64,000 nucleotides of DNA, taken from the NCBI RefSeq assembly GCF_048544455.1, contig NC_133537.1:2401807-2465806 (forward strand), in the 5' to 3' direction. Source of the stretch: Silene latifolia (lineage: Eukaryota; Streptophyta; Magnoliopsida; Caryophyllales; Caryophyllaceae). Shown here one piece after another: positions 1 to 12,800 of this stretch (within the stretch, counting starts at the first letter, position 1; each line of letters opens with the position of its first letter). A model generated the notes under the pieces. It made no database searches. It was not told the DNA's origin and saw only the letters and a program-made list of their open reading frames with translations. A program made the position numbers and the translations under genes.

Positions 1-119
1 AGAAAAAAAAATACCGCATTTGAGGGCTTTGAACCAAACGCAATGGAAAAAGAAAAAGATGAGTCCTCCATTAATGGAACAAATGTGGAGGAGAGATTAA
101 AAAAAAGAAGAGAGATTAA

Positions 120-997
120 GGCCCTGTTCTTTCTGCCTTTTTAAAGCTGAACTGAACTTGGCTGAACTAAACTGAATGGAGCGGAGCTGAATTGAACTAA
201 ATAGAGCTTAACTGAACTAAACTGATTGGAGCTGAACTGAACTGAAATAATAATAATAATATTAATATTAAATATAATAATAATAATAATTAATAATAAT
301 TGTAATATAATAATAGTAATAATATTAATATTAATAATTACAACAACAACAACAAGGGCTGTTAATGAGACGAGACAGCTCACGAGCAACTCGAGCTTGG
401 CTCGGTCAAAGCTCGGCTCGGGCTTGGCTTAAGAGCTTAACGAGTCAAGCCGAGCTAACGTTGACTCGGCTCGAAAAGCTCGTGAGCGGCTCGAACTTGT
501 GTAATTAGATAAGATATTACTCATATTTTATAAAAATATATTGTGATGATTATATATTTTTATCACACATATAAAAAATATCTCATTGATTTTTCAATAT
601 TTCTATATAAAACTTTTGAGCTTTGTTATTGAAAAAATCGAGAGAAAAAAAAAACGAAAATTCCACAAATATATATAGGCTCGAGTTGAGCTCGAGTTTG
701 GCTCGAGCTCGCGTTAACGCTCGCAAGCTTGATAACGAGCACAATTTTTCCAAGATCGGGTAAGTTCGGCTCGAGCTCGAGTTTTACTTTATGAGCACAA
801 GCCAAGCAAGGCTAAGCTCGGGCTCGGTTCGGCTCGTTAACACCCCTAACAACAACAACAATGATAATAATGGGTTGAATTTAGTGGAGCTGAGTTGAAC
901 TGAGCAGAACTGAACTGGGCTGAATTGAATGGAGCTGAACTGAATTGAGCTGAGCTGAATTGAACTGAGCTAAAAATAAGCCAGAAAGAATAGGATC
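120..997. mobile_element. Tourist-like MITE (PIF/Harbinger type), split by a nested hAT-like MITE
   Basis: The left end reads GGCCCTGTTCTTTCTG and the right end, read on the other strand, GATCCTATTCTTTCTG. Both are flanked by TAA (117-119 and 998-1000), the 3-bp duplication of Tourist/Harbinger elements. The interior is made of degenerate TGAACTGAAC-like repeats on both arms. It carries no coding sequence. A related piece ends at 50019. Confidence 0.75.
354..848. mobile_element. hAT-like non-autonomous element
   Basis: The ends AAGGGCTGTTAATGAG and (reverse strand) TAGGGGTGTTAACGAG are imperfect inverted repeats. The 8-bp flank ACAACAAC occurs on both sides (346-353, 849-856), as expected for hAT, although it lies in a CAA repeat so the duplication is not unique. 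The interior is rich in CTCGAGC/GGCTCG motifs near both ends. It has no open frame of note and sits inside the Tourist-like element. Confidence 0.7.
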
Positions 998-1148
998 TAA
1001 GAAATTAGAATGAAAATTTTTGAAGAAGAGATTAATGGAGGAAAAGAACAGTATTTAATGGAAAAAAGTAGCGGGGAACCGTTGCAAACCTAGCTTGTCA
1101 TAATTATTTACCTGCTTCAACCGTTTACAAAATGATCAATTCTGTTCT

Positions 1149-1881
1149 TTTTTTTTGGGTGCAAAAAAGGGAAAAATCCCCGACAAATAAAATAGAAACT
1201 AGCTAGAAACTAATCGAGGGAATGCGACCCCCAACAAGTCTTCTCTTAAAATAGCTCGAAGGCCATCGGGTGGCTCATCTATGAATGTCACGCTAGTCGA
1301 AGAATGAACTCCCGCGTTAGCTAGCCAATCTGCAGCGCGATTCGCCTCTCTAAAAACATGCTCAATGTGAACCGTCCATCCTGCCATTCCAATAAGCTCC
1401 TTGCAACGACTAACCAAAGGTCGGAGGCTATTGCTTAGGAGTTGGTCTTCCTTAATGAACCCGACACAAGGTTTGTTGTCCATATGGACGATAACCTTAG
1501 TAAAATTCATAGCTCTAGCCCGTTCTAACCCCACGACAACCGCTCTCATCTCCGCCTTCATCGATGTGCAAATGCCACAGGAAAAAAGAAAACCCGTGAT
1601 GAAATTACCCGTGTCATCCCGAAGTAATCCTCCACAGCCGGCTTCACCTGGGTTACCCTTGGAAGACCCATCCGTACTAAGAAGGACCCAACCATTAGGG
1701 GGAGTATTCCAGCGTATATATCGTTCCTCCAGCGAGGTACCTGGGCTTGGTATAAACAACGAGAACGGGTCTAAAGCGGACTTCGACATATCAAATTTGT
1801 GGTACAAAAAACGAATAGGATCGGTTGGATTGTCCTCTGCCCTTCCGAAAACTGCATTGTTTCTCCAACGCCATATCCACC
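1149..1881 (-). mobile_element. 5'-truncated LINE (L1-like) 3' end with RNase H domain
   Basis: Reading the minus strand, an open frame ends at 1199 and encodes an RNase H fold of the kind found at the C-terminus of plant L1-type LINEs. It has STDGSSKGNPGEAGCGG (first catalytic Asp), KAEMRAVV (Glu), VHMDNKP (Asp) and REANRAADWLAN (last Asp), so all four acidic residues are present. Just before it is a tryptophan-rich patch (RWIWRWRN) typical of the linker after the reverse transcriptase. A poly-A tail (poly-T on the plus strand from about 1148) follows the 3' UTR. The 13-bp direct repeat TCAATTCTGTTCT at 1136-1148 and 1882-1894 is the target duplication. The frame can be read back to an ATG at 1903, but that ATG lies beyond the duplication and is host sequence, so this is a fragment and not a gene. 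Confidence 0.9.
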
Positions 1882-2039
1882 TCAATTCTGTTCTATGAAA
1901 CATGATGCATAGTTGCTACTTGCTAGTAATCGTAGTTAAAGTTAATTCATAGGTTATTTTGAGAAGAACACTCATAATTATGAGTATTCCCGTTAAATAA
2001 CCCTACAATTTATTCGTGGACGATATTTAGTAACAAAGC

Positions 2040-2204
2040 GTCTTGCTTGTGACGGGCTAATCCCGTCACAAGCTGAAGATCTCTCACAAAAAGGGAGAGG
2101 GGACAAGGTGGAGCATCCTCCATGTGCTTCCTCTCTCACCTCTCATGGGTCATTTGTGAAAGAAAACGGTATCTGTGACGGATATCGTCCGTCCTTAATG
2201 AGAT
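2040..2204. mobile_element. MITE of the GTGACGGG family, copy 1
   Basis: The left end has a short palindrome (TTGTGACGGGCT / AGCCCGTCAC-like). The core contains the family signature GGGGACAAGGTGG, and the right end has GACGGATA...TCCGTC followed by TTAATGAGA. The same plan recurs at 32741-32915, 55893-56070 and 62691-62840. Confidence 0.6.
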
Positions 2205-2241
2205 TTGTTGATTTAGTAAACCCCTAAAATTGTCGCACAAA

Positions 2242-2425
2242 TTCTTGTTTGTGACGGCACATATCCGTCACTCTTGAGTGACGGATACCATTTTACCTTA
2301 CAAAGTACCCACTTTTTCTCTCTCTGCAACACTATTCATGTGGTCCCTTTCTCCACTAACCCATTTTGTTACCATTTTATCTCACAAAATATCCGCCACA
2401 AATGGTAACCCGTCACAAAGGAGAC
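2242..2425. mobile_element. MITE of the GTGACGGG family, copy 2 (divergent)
   Basis: It begins TTCTTGTTTGTGACGG, carries TCCGTCACTCTTGAGTGACGGA near the left end, and ends with CCCGTCACAAAGGAGA. It lies about 125 bp upstream of the TSSC4-like start codon, so it sits in that gene's promoter or leader. Confidence 0.5.
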
Positions 2426-2549
2426 CAATTGAAATTGTCGACCATCCCTAATCATGAACCCATAACCAACTTGAGTAACTACTTCTCTAACCCAAAACGT
2501 CTAAACCCCAGAAAACAAAACAAAAAACAAAGCTCAAAATCACGCAACA

Positions 2550-4718
2550 ATGGAGGAAACTTTCAAAGTACGCGTCGACAAAACCTTCGGTTCTCTCTCC
2601 TCACCATCTCCATTACCACCATCTTCTTCATCATCGCAACCTATCAATCCTTCACTATGGTCTCTTACCGACGATGAGCTCCGACCCAATCACTGGACTC
2701 GAGAATCCGACGACCCGCCTTCCGATGACGATAACGATGACGGCGACAAAGACGAACTCAAAAACGTCATTAATGGTGTCTCTTGTCCAACCACCGTTGA
2801 TAAATTCTTCGTTTCAGCTCCGGGAAAACCTAACCCTAACCCTAATTTGGATATTGGGGATAATCAGATGATAGTTCCAGAAGGTGATGAAGGAGCTTCG
2901 TCGAGTCGTGGTTGTGAAGGTGATGTTGAATTGGATGTTCGTAGCTCTATTGGCTTGGATTCTACCCTTGATTTCGAGGTATTTTTGCGAATTCTACTTT
3001 TTCCGTCTCAATCATTTGCTTACTTTTTTATTCTCTGTGACTCGACTCGATGGCAAGTATTTTAATCAAATTTAGATAAATGATCGAGCCGGAGCAAGTG
3101 ATGTTTACTGTCTCGTTTTTCGGCTGTCTTCGTATTTAGGCGTTGTCATTGGTTTGCTTAATTGAATTACTCCCTCCGTCTCGGTCAATTGTTGTCCTTT
3201 GATTTTGGCACAAAGACTAAGGAAAGGGGAATAAGCTGATTATAAGATGACAAGTGGACCAAATTGGGTGTGAATGATCAAATTGCTTATCAAATGTAAT
3301 CCTAAAATAGAAAGGACAACTGACTGAAACACCCAAAAATGGAAAAAGGACAACAAATGACATGGGTAGAGGGAGTAATAATTATCTCGTAAGACTGTTG
3401 TAAGTTCATTTAACAATAGCAATAGAGGTGTTCAAAATCGGTGTTACGCCGTACAACTGTCTCACAGGATATTTTGTGGCTTGATTGAGGCTACATTGAA
3501 GTAATAATTATCTCGTAAGACCGTCGCATATCATTATATACTGATTTCCTAAACCAGATGGAATGGAACAAAATTCTGTACAACCTTTTTTTAAATAGCT
3601 GAACTCGAATAGGAATTAGTTGCAGTAGTCTCGAAACTGGTTCTTATTCATCAGATATACCCGGTTTAAACTAATCACTTTTTTGGCCCGGAGAGTTTTT
3701 TTTCATAAAGTTAAGTAATTTCATGGTATCATGGCATTTCGGTTTTTGAGACAGTTGTATGTATATAAGTATATAACCAAGTAATTACCTTATCATATGA
3801 CTTTTGCAGGAAGAGGAGGATGAATATGATAAAGTTGCTGTTGGAAAAGAAAAGCCTGATGATCGGCTTTATGTCTGCGATGTATCTGATTATGTGTCTG
3901 TCATTGAATCCGAAAGTGAAGTCCCCAACACATTTCAGGAGGCATCAAGAGACCCACGTGCCAACCACGTTGCAGCAAAGCTTAGGCTTAAAGAAGATGC
4001 CGAGACAGCCAGAGATTTCAATTCGTTGCATGTCTCTGAGCAAAGTTTACCCGTTGTATCTGGTGCTCAAAGTACTACAGATGATGGTGAAATTAATCTG
4101 AAATCAATATTGAAACGGAAGGAAGATAAGATGGATTCAAAGTCTGAGAAACGGGTCCGGTTTGATCCTGTCTGCAAAAACAATGTTGGGGATGAGTATG
4201 AATTAGATGAAAATCTCACATCAGAACCTTTTAACAAGGAAATTACTGTACACGGAGGAAATTCTTCCCAGCTCAAGCAAACTTCATTGATACCGGACTA
4301 TATACGCAATCCATCGAAATATACACATTACACATTTGATACATCAAGCGATATGAATGAAGCATCTAATCGGCAGGCGTATGCTGATTTCCTTAGTATA
4401 CTGAGGAAGTCCAAGCAGTCCAAGCAGTCGGAGCCAGAAGAAGTTCCTGCTGATCTTTCAAAACCCGTGTTGTTTAATCCGAAGAATAAACCTCGTGACG
4501 TTAAACCGGCCAGTAATGTGACTGATAATACTATGGTTGAATCTGTAGATAGGAAAAGACCTGCTATCACTTTTGCTGTTGGAAGTGAGATAGATGAAGC
4601 TTGTGAGATGGAGGTTGATGAACAAGCAACTTCTAGTATGAAGTCAGGGAATGTTAAAAAAACAGGTCGCCGATATCGTTCAAAGCCTATTCTGGAATAT
4701 GATGAATCTGATGCTTGA
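2550..4718 (+). CDS. TSSC4: TSSC4-like protein (U5 snRNP assembly factor)
   Basis: Two exons: 2550-2978 and 3810-4718, joined at GAG|GTATTT...TTGCAG|GAAG in phase 0, giving 445 residues. TSSC4 is known as a chaperone in U5 and tri-snRNP assembly in the nucleus. The support here is the motif SLIPDYIRNPSKYTHYTFD (residues 302-320), which matches the conserved PDY-x-HP-x-[RK][WY]-T-x-Y block of the family, plus an N-terminal LWSLTDDELRPNHW segment (about 36-49). The remainder is low-complexity and acidic (DDDNDDGD near 59-66) with a basic C-terminus (KKTGRRYRSKP), consistent with a mostly disordered nuclear protein. The start is the first ATG in frame and follows a purine-rich leader. The intron holds a Stowaway-like MITE (3170-3375). 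The family call rests on one motif and overall layout. Confidence 0.75.
3170..3375. mobile_element. Stowaway-like MITE, intron of TSSC4-like gene
   Basis: 206 bp, starting CTCCCTCCGTCTCGGTCA and ending in AGAGGGAG, flanked by TA on both sides (3168-3169, 3376-3377). The interior motif TTGTTGTCCTTT is mirrored as AAAGGACAACAA. It is the same family as 13774-13981 and 17973-18179. Confidence 0.85.
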
Positions 4719-5755
4719 TGTGTAGCTCAGCTCTCGAGTAGAGGATAGGTAATTTCTCTCTACTTTTTCAACTTCTTCATAGTAAGTAGAAGTAGGGCAA
4801 CATGTACTGTGCACGTCTTCTTTTGCTTGTATAAATACTAGTAGCATTTAGAATCAATGCTCCTCATTTGCCGTTTATTTATGTTGGGACACTGGGAATT
4901 GCAAGTATATATATCACCTCCATAGTATTATTAATTTGTGGACGAAGGTATTATACTCGTATTAATGCACTTAGCTACCTTGGCATCTAAAAAGGCCTAT
5001 TGGTTGAAGTGCAGGTGGATATAAAAGTGAAATCGGGGAAAATTTTCAATTACCTATTTTTGTTTGAGCCTTTGAGGAACATCTTGCCTCCATGAGAATA
5101 GTAGGAAGTAGTTCCTTAAGCGGTCAGGATGGGTGGAAGACGGAATAAGACTAAAAAGGTGGGTGGGCTGCGATCTTTGAAAGTGGTTTAAGACTTGTAG
5201 AGATGCAATACTCTGTATTAAATAGACGTCTAGGTATTTAACCACCTCTTTCCCACGCACTCTTGAAGATTGCTATCTGCTCTGTGTGCTGATGAGTGAT
5301 GACTCCTATAACGAACCCAGATCTCCCCGTTTGAGCTATCATTTTGGGATTAGCTGGTTCACTATGTCAACAATCCAAAGGGTGGTCTGAATTAAATGGC
5401 TGCCTCGGGATATATCAACTGTCAGATTGAAAGGTGATCCCGACAACAGTAGTCAGGACTACTGAGGACGTAATTGCAGGGCTTCTGCATAGACGCGGTT
5501 GACACTACCTCAACATGTGGTTCTTGTTGAGGTAGAAAGTGGATCATTTGTGTCAGTACAAATCAGATAATTTTACGTATGTTTTCACTCAAGTTTGGAC
5601 CGAATCAGTTCAGGTTTTGAGTTAATATTCGCGTGACTCATGCCCATGAAGGAATCTATTTAGTGAGAAAAGCAGGTAAGCTCTCGTGAAAGAGAGATGA
5701 GAAATCAAGACCACTCGTCCAAACCGATGACGCAGGAGACTCCAGGAGATTCTAA
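4719..5755. other. Spacer after the TSSC4-like gene
   Basis: The first 200 bp are probably the 3' UTR (T-rich, AATAAA-like variants). The remainder shows no gene, RNA or clear repeat that I can support. Confidence 0.5.
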
Positions 5756-6110
5756 CAAAGTGAAGTGAAAACAAAGTGAGTAGTAGTATCAGTGCAGTGC
5801 CGCATTACAGTTCCAAGTGTAATTTCGCCGATATTTAGGTCAGAATCGTCGAGTTTCCTATACTGCAACTCGCTCCTCTCACCGGCGCTTGCATTAACCG
5901 CCATGATTGACGCCGGTGTCCGCCGTCGTATGTCCACCGTGAAGGGGCGGCATGTGGATATGACGCCATTACAGGTGCGAGTGTTTCGGAAAAATGATGG
6001 TGAAGTGAAACAGCCAGTAATGGACCGCCGACGTCGCCATTTTTATGGAGGAAGTCAAGAAGTGTGAGCACTTTCCTTCGAATTCTTATCTTTGTTTTCA
6101 CTTCACTTTG
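5756..6110. repeat. GC-richer segment framed by a perfect 21-bp inverted repeat
   Basis: CAAAGTGAAGTGAAAACAAAG at 5756-5776 is exactly inverted at 6090-6110. Between them lie about 310 bp, much richer in CpG than the surrounding DNA and open for 60-90 codons on both strands. No family was recognised in any frame. No matching target duplication is visible outside the repeats. It may be a small transposon carrying captured host sequence, or a decayed exon. Confidence 0.5.
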
Positions 6111-6225
6111 ATTGGGTTAAATTAGGTTTTGCGAGATCCAAACACGGTCCATTTATAATTTATTGAATCATCTATCGATATCCAAAACTTTAAAATCAAT
6201 ACTGTATCTATCATAGTTTTCCAAA

Positions 6226-6410
6226 ACCATAACCAGTCCAAAATATAATCCGATATTTAATTTCTAAAATCATCTCATACAACAAAAATTGAAATTTTAA
6301 GTTTAATAAAACCTAAACTTCATAACCAGTCCGAAATATAATCCAACATTTGATCCGATATTTAATTTCACCGTATAAAAAATCATCTCATACAACAAAA
6401 ATTGAATTAG
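6226..6410. repeat. Imperfect tandem duplication
   Basis: A block reading CATAACCAGTCC-AAATATAATCC ... AAAATCATCTCATACAACAA (6226-6300) recurs at 6320-6407 with small indels. It is AT-rich and non-coding. Confidence 0.6.
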
Positions 6411-6540
6411 AATTTTTAAATAGAGGTGGTTTTTCAAAAGTTGGGTTTGGTTCGAATTTTCTCTTTTGAATCAATTCGGTTCCGGATTGTCATCCCTATG
6501 TTCACTGCAAGCTTCAAAGTTACAAGAGGTTAAAGAGAAA

Positions 6541-6681
6541 CCAGTAATAACTTGTTTCAATAAATTTATACTAATAATGATCCAAAAGATGCCCTGGAAT
6601 GTTCAAGGCTTAACATTACAATCCTAATAATATAGGACAATTGACAATCATAATTGTCAAGAATAAACAAGTAACTTGGTG
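6541..6681. mobile_element. Degenerate MITE related to 10033-10227
   Basis: It shares GATCCAAAAGAT and the interior palindrome GACAATCATAATTGTC with the element in the SUVH4 intron, and has ACTTGTTT / AAACAAGT at its ends. It lies just beyond the 3' end of SUVH4. Confidence 0.5.
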
Positions 6682-6888
6682 CTTAAATGGAAAGCCACTG
6701 CCTCACTAGTTTATATTTATATAGAAATCTAATTACAAAATTTGGCTTGGCTTAACCTCACTTTAGCAATAAAATACCAATGGTAATAATACTTGTTTCT
6801 TCACCAAAAAATGCAGGCTATTAATATATATACGCCAATCGCAATGCTCTCGTCCTTGTTTAGGATCCTAAAAATTAGAGGTTATAAC

Positions 6889-9800
6889 TTAAAAGAGCCT
6901 CTTCCTGCAGCCAGCAGCACCACAGTAGCAAGCCATTTGCTTAATTTTGCCATCGGGTCCGATAACACTGTCGAGTGCATATCCATAGTCATAGGATAGC
7001 TCCTGCAAGTACAAGCACATCTACTCATTTACTGCAAAAACTAGTGTTTTATATTCTCAATTAACGGTTGCCGCAGCCAGAATACTGACATTGGTAACAT
7101 GGTGTCCGGAAGAAAAAAGTTGAGAGAGAACAGAGACTATATCATAGAAAATCTTACTGCAGATTGCAATAAAGTTAAAACTAACAATTTTGGGAAAAAA
7201 AAATTAGAAATTAAGGCCATATCGTGCGATTTTGCTACGTTACTTTCACAACATCCCAATACTCCGATTCTGTGAAGGTAACTAATCTGCATTGATGCCT
7301 TTTTATTTATCATGACCAAAGCTAACTAATCTCTAACCTGGAATTTTATGTGCTAATATATCCATCAGATTATTATGAAGCCTTCTTAAATACAGGCTAG
7401 CTCAAGGGAAGGTGAGCAAGACCCAAAAAAAATCCAAAGACGGCCAATAACGATATACTAGAACTCACCTGCAGTGGGGGAATATTATCAGCGGCGAAAA
7501 GCATGATCCTCGCTAATTTTATGTCATGATGAGAGCTCAGAATACATTGGATGAACAAATTTGGCTCACAGCTGTGGTTTATGAATCTAGCAAAATTTCC
7601 AGTTGATACAGCATCGATGCAAAATTCCGCTGTACCATCGTCAACCTTTTCTGATAAAACTTCAGAAGGGATAGGCACATCTCCTAACCTCATCTGTTAA
7701 CAAATACATAAGAAAATATTAGAAGCAACTCGGCTTGAACAAACAAGCAAGCTCGCTCATTCAAGGCCGAATTAATAGTCTAAAAGGCCTGTGATAAGAA
7801 CTGTGCAAGAAAGAGAATAGCAATTTAAAGTATCTGAGAGAAAACAGACTAATAGTCTAAATGGCCCAACTACTACCAGCTTCCCTAAGCTTGCAACGAT
7901 TTGAAAGAAATCTGTAGAGTTCTTATGGACATTGATTAACCAATACCTCTCTGCCATCGAGACCCTTCATAGTCTGCAGGCAATCTATGTCAAAGATGTA
8001 CATATTATCCAATACACTGTTTGCCTCATCTGATCTTTTCAAAACTCCAATGTACTCGCATATTGGTGAACCGGCTGGGATGTAATCCCAGGATCTGACA
8101 CCCCAACCCTTCTTTGGTGTACGGAAAACCTAAGTAAATTTTAACAATATGTTTATCAGCAACAAATCATAGATAATGAAGTCAATATTGATTGGTCAAA
8201 TACATAACCTCAAAGCGGAATCTTAATCCCTTTTGGGAAGTACGATTAACACAAGCAGGTCCACAGCCACACTTTGGGCCACACTCGAAAACCACAGCCT
8301 TTGCTTCTACGAGTCTGAAAAGCAAGCAGGCAATAGTTGAGAACTAATAGCTAAATCAAGTAATATTAAAGGTCACTAACCAGTTCATGAACCCACCTGC
8401 CACCATCCCTCTGAACATATGGAAAGTCAGAACCATTCAGCTTAGCACAAGCACAAACATTTGGATCCACGCAACTTCCCACACAACGACAGCCAACAGT
8501 AGGACCAGGGATCTTCAGATTGCCAGAAACTTTAATAGATGTGCGGTACTTGAAGCCTAATGATTTGGTAGCATAAATTGTACAGCAATAGAGTAAGAAA
8601 TTGTACAGTAAGTGTTCAATCTCCTAGTACTTTGGTAGAACCAATCATATAGAAATAGAGTAGGAGATTAAAGAATTTAAATAGTCATGGTTAGGGTATA
8701 AATCTCAGAATTTTAAGAGTATCTAATGGTTAAATGGAAGTTTTGACAGTGTAACGTTTACTTATCATGTCGGTAAAAATATGGTATCACCATTGCTATA
8801 AATGAGAAAAGAAGTGAACATAAGTTAGGAGATTAAGGATAAAAGAGTGGAATGGCGACATTACTGACAGAAATAAGGAGATCTAGTTAGACAGTAGTAA
8901 CACTTGAAATAAGAGTTTGCAAGGTAAGCTACAGCGTGGATGCTTTATACTGTAGCTATATGCGTTAAAAAAAACATATTTTAAACACGACCAGGTAGTG
9001 CAATAACCTGTGGTTGGTAGAGGTGAATCATCGACTAGATTTGTTGCTGGAATGGGAATATTCTCCAAGCCCCCAGAGATATCATCACAGACAAGTCTTC
9101 AAGCCACAAACAAAAAAGCAGAACATGTTTATTGCTCATAAAATAGGCCGACACAAAATGCATTAAACTATTAATCTATGTAACTCGTACCCTCGCAAAT
9201 CAGCAATAGTATCGGGAACCCGACCTCTGATGAATTGAACCTGTCAAATCCATTAAGAACAGGGTAAGGAACAAACACGGGTTATCCAAATTAACCTTCT
9301 GTAACAATATTTAGCAGCTAGAGCCTTTTGGAATGCGGATGGAAGCACTAGCATTGAACATTTTATATTGTGAATAAGCAATCGTTTCATGCAATTTTGG
9401 CACAATTTTTTTATTATGAGTCATTGAGTCATTTGGAAATAGTCTGGATCTGTTCCCTTCACTCACAATAGTCTGGAAGCTGTTCAATCATTGGGTTAAT
9501 ATATTATAAGAACGACACCCTACAGCTGAACACACTCAGGTGTAATATCTAGTTGCTACAATAAATGCATACGAAGAATGAAGAGAGCAAACAAACCTGG
9601 GTAGTTGTCAGCTCTGGCTGATCCCCAAGCCGTTCCATACGGAACTTGTAAACTGTAAATCCAGAAACACCTTTTTCTGCCCAGCATTTGTTTACCTGTT
9701 CAAAACATAAAAGAATGAATTTAAACTCTCTAAGCACACATTAAAAGTAATTGATGGCCAACAGATAACACAAACCCATGATACTAAAAAACTGCCTCGT

Positions 9801-12800
9801 CATATGGATATAGCAATGTGCTAAAAGAAGTCGTTAACTCATCAAAAGAAAAGCAAATCATAATCCCACAAACATTCAGAACGGCTTCAACTTTGCACAA
9901 ACCGGCCAACGCCATAATAACCAGATAAGCATGGCATAAAATAATATGATTCTAGACGAATTTAGAACTAGAATCTAACAATAAAAAAGCACTCAACCAT
10001 GCTGAACCTACCATTGTCAATAGCTGAGTACGTATAGCCATACAATAGCCAATGATTCAAAAATTACTTGTTTCGGAAATGATCCAAAAGATACAATAGA
10101 AAATTCAAGGTGGCATAACAACCAAACCCAATACCATCTTAAAATATGGTAATATAGGACAATTGACAATCATAATTGTCAAAAATAAACAAGTAATTTC
10201 CGAATCATTGGCTATTGTATGGCTATATCAACACAACTTTACCCGTAGTTCAAAATTTCCCTACCTCATTTTAAAATGTGGGTAACATCATTAAGAGAAG
10301 GAGTGTATTGTGCCATAGCTATAAACATACACCAATGTACTACCCGCGTCGTCCTGCGCCCTATTCATATTATCTCAATTTGATTTTTGTTGATCAATGA
10401 TGTCAACATTGAAATTTATTCTCTAAATATATGTAGAGATTGAATTTGATTTAAAGTGTTTCTTTATATCATTTTTGAGAAGTTTTAGCCATTGTATTGG
10501 TAATAAAAAAAACAGACAAATTTGCAGCATTTGACCACCACAATCAAACAGGCATAACATAAATGGGATGAATGAAGTACTACATAAAAAATTTAGCCTT
10601 TCAAGCATCATTTTTTTAAAGCACAAAAACAATTAGACAAACTTGCAAAAATAAAGGATGCCGCTTTTGTTCAGATTTAGTAATACTCCCAAGACCTTAC
10701 CAATGGAAGCACAAACGGAAATTGCTTAGGTTCAAAAGAGAACTATTACCCAGGCGTAATTTTGCAACAGAGGGTCAATTGAAACAGCAATTAAATTCTA
10801 CAAAGCAAATGAACTATCAAAAAGCACATGTAAGGCGCCTACAACCTAAGCAGCGCCATCGTCAAATCCATGTCTATTATAGTTATCAAACACAGAAGAG
10901 ATCCCATGTAAGAGACTCATACGTAGCTCAAGCATTAATTACATAAACAATTAACTATTAAGCCAACAAAGCATTTAAATTGCAGAAAGTTTTGAACAAG
11001 GTGTACCTTATAGAGGCCATCATATGTGTAGACTTTTCCCACATAAGAGCTTTTTGAGGGATGACCCCTGATTACCCGAACAGGCAGACCTTCCAACATA
11101 CTATTCTGCATAAAAAAATATTTGTACATGAATCAAGAAGATCAGAACATATATAACTATGCCAAAATGTTACATGTAATAATAATTTGTAATTATTCAC
11201 AGAATTGTTATCATATCAAATCCAAAGACAGACCTGAAGGGCTAAATTACCCCCTGTCATTTTCTGATCAGCAATCTGCTTCTTGTTACCTAGTAAGTCG
11301 TGCCCCCCTTGACCCGTATAGATAACATCCTCCGAGTTATCAAGGTCATCTTCATATTGTCCAGACATTACTATGGCCACAGCGAGTGGAAGTTTATATT
11401 TGCTGAAGTTCTGCACAAACTGAGTTAGTAAGCAAATTCTCATGGATTGTCTTAATTAACATCACCAAATAAAGCTCCAGTGGCACCACTGCCACGAATT
11501 TGAGCAAAATAAAATTATGTACATCTGCAAATAATTGGATCAGAAATGTCTAATAGGACTATAGGACAGGTGGCAATGTCTTTGGAGAGAACTGGCAGTA
11601 AGGTAGTTGAAGAGACTGTTATGCACAATTAGAAAATAATAAACAATTTCCAGAGGCATTGCCAACAAATATGTGAGACACCAAGAAACCTTCATTTCCA
11701 ATGCTTTCTGTGACGGGTTTTACCTTCGTGCATTACCCTTTAATCTACACATTCTTTTTTCCTGAATTACAAGATTTACGTTTACATTTTGGGATGCAGG
11801 TGCTAAAATTGTGATTGCACAATTTCCACTGCAAGTTTAGTCTCTACGTTCTTTACATTCCTCCTTTAGGGTGCATTCAGAAGATATTTAAGAAAGTTAA
11901 TTCCAATAGCACGAGAAAATGTTTGTTTGCTCAGTGGTAATGTAAGAATGATGCTCTAGAAGTGGAGTCTAGATTCTGGCTATATATAGAAGATGATCAA
12001 TTATTTCAGGGTATAGTGTTTACTGTTTATCACTATGTTTCCTCTTACAGAGAACTCCCAAAATTCCATATATGTCTATATGATGTGTTTATATAGATGA
12101 AGTTAATGAAATTTAAGGGGAGTAGTTCTACTTTTATGAGTTTCTGTATAAAATTTTCTCTATGTAATATGATATCAACCTCTAAAGAGTAATATTCTCA
12201 GCTTTGGATTGCCTTTCCCATTGAGTTTGAAGAGGAGAATTTTTCGCACTTAGATTAGCGAGTTTCCAGATTCTAGAATATAATGTTTTAAAGCCATATC
12301 AAGGAACCCTCCACAAGGTACAAGCATGGTGAGGGCCATCATTCAACATGTTAACGTTATTTTAGAGTTATTTAAATACATGTAAAAAGAATCCCGAATT
12401 CAGGGGATCAAGAGCTAATGATCACATCAAAACTGAAGTCATCACAACCAAAGAATACAGTAGGCAAGAAAGATGATTATTTACCCTGTTGCTATGGCCC
12501 TTGCCTATGTAGTCAATCCCATTCAGCCAATGGCTATGAAAACCTACGACCACCATTTCGGCTCTCGAGAAAAACTGGTGTCCTACATCAACACCTGCAA
12601 GAATAAAGTTTATTGCTTTAGCACCCATTTTTGCTTCCACAAGTGTACCATCTATTCATAAGACATTGATTGTACAACAGAACGCAATCCTACCATGAAT
12701 GCGACCAATCTGTTTTTCACGATATAGAATTTTTTGTTCCTGCCGCATCTGCAATACCAAGAATTTAATGCCTCCCTTGTTTGAATGTCAAAAATAGCAA

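Noticed and set aside
350-850. CTCGAGC-rich stretch as a regulatory or CRISPR-like array
   Set aside because: The motifs are irregular and lie near the ends of a hAT-like element with inverted termini and an 8-bp flank.
1199-1903. A 234-codon frame on the minus strand as a host RNase H-like gene
   Set aside because: Its ATG lies outside the target duplication of an inserted LINE end, so the frame is a chance join of host and LINE sequence.
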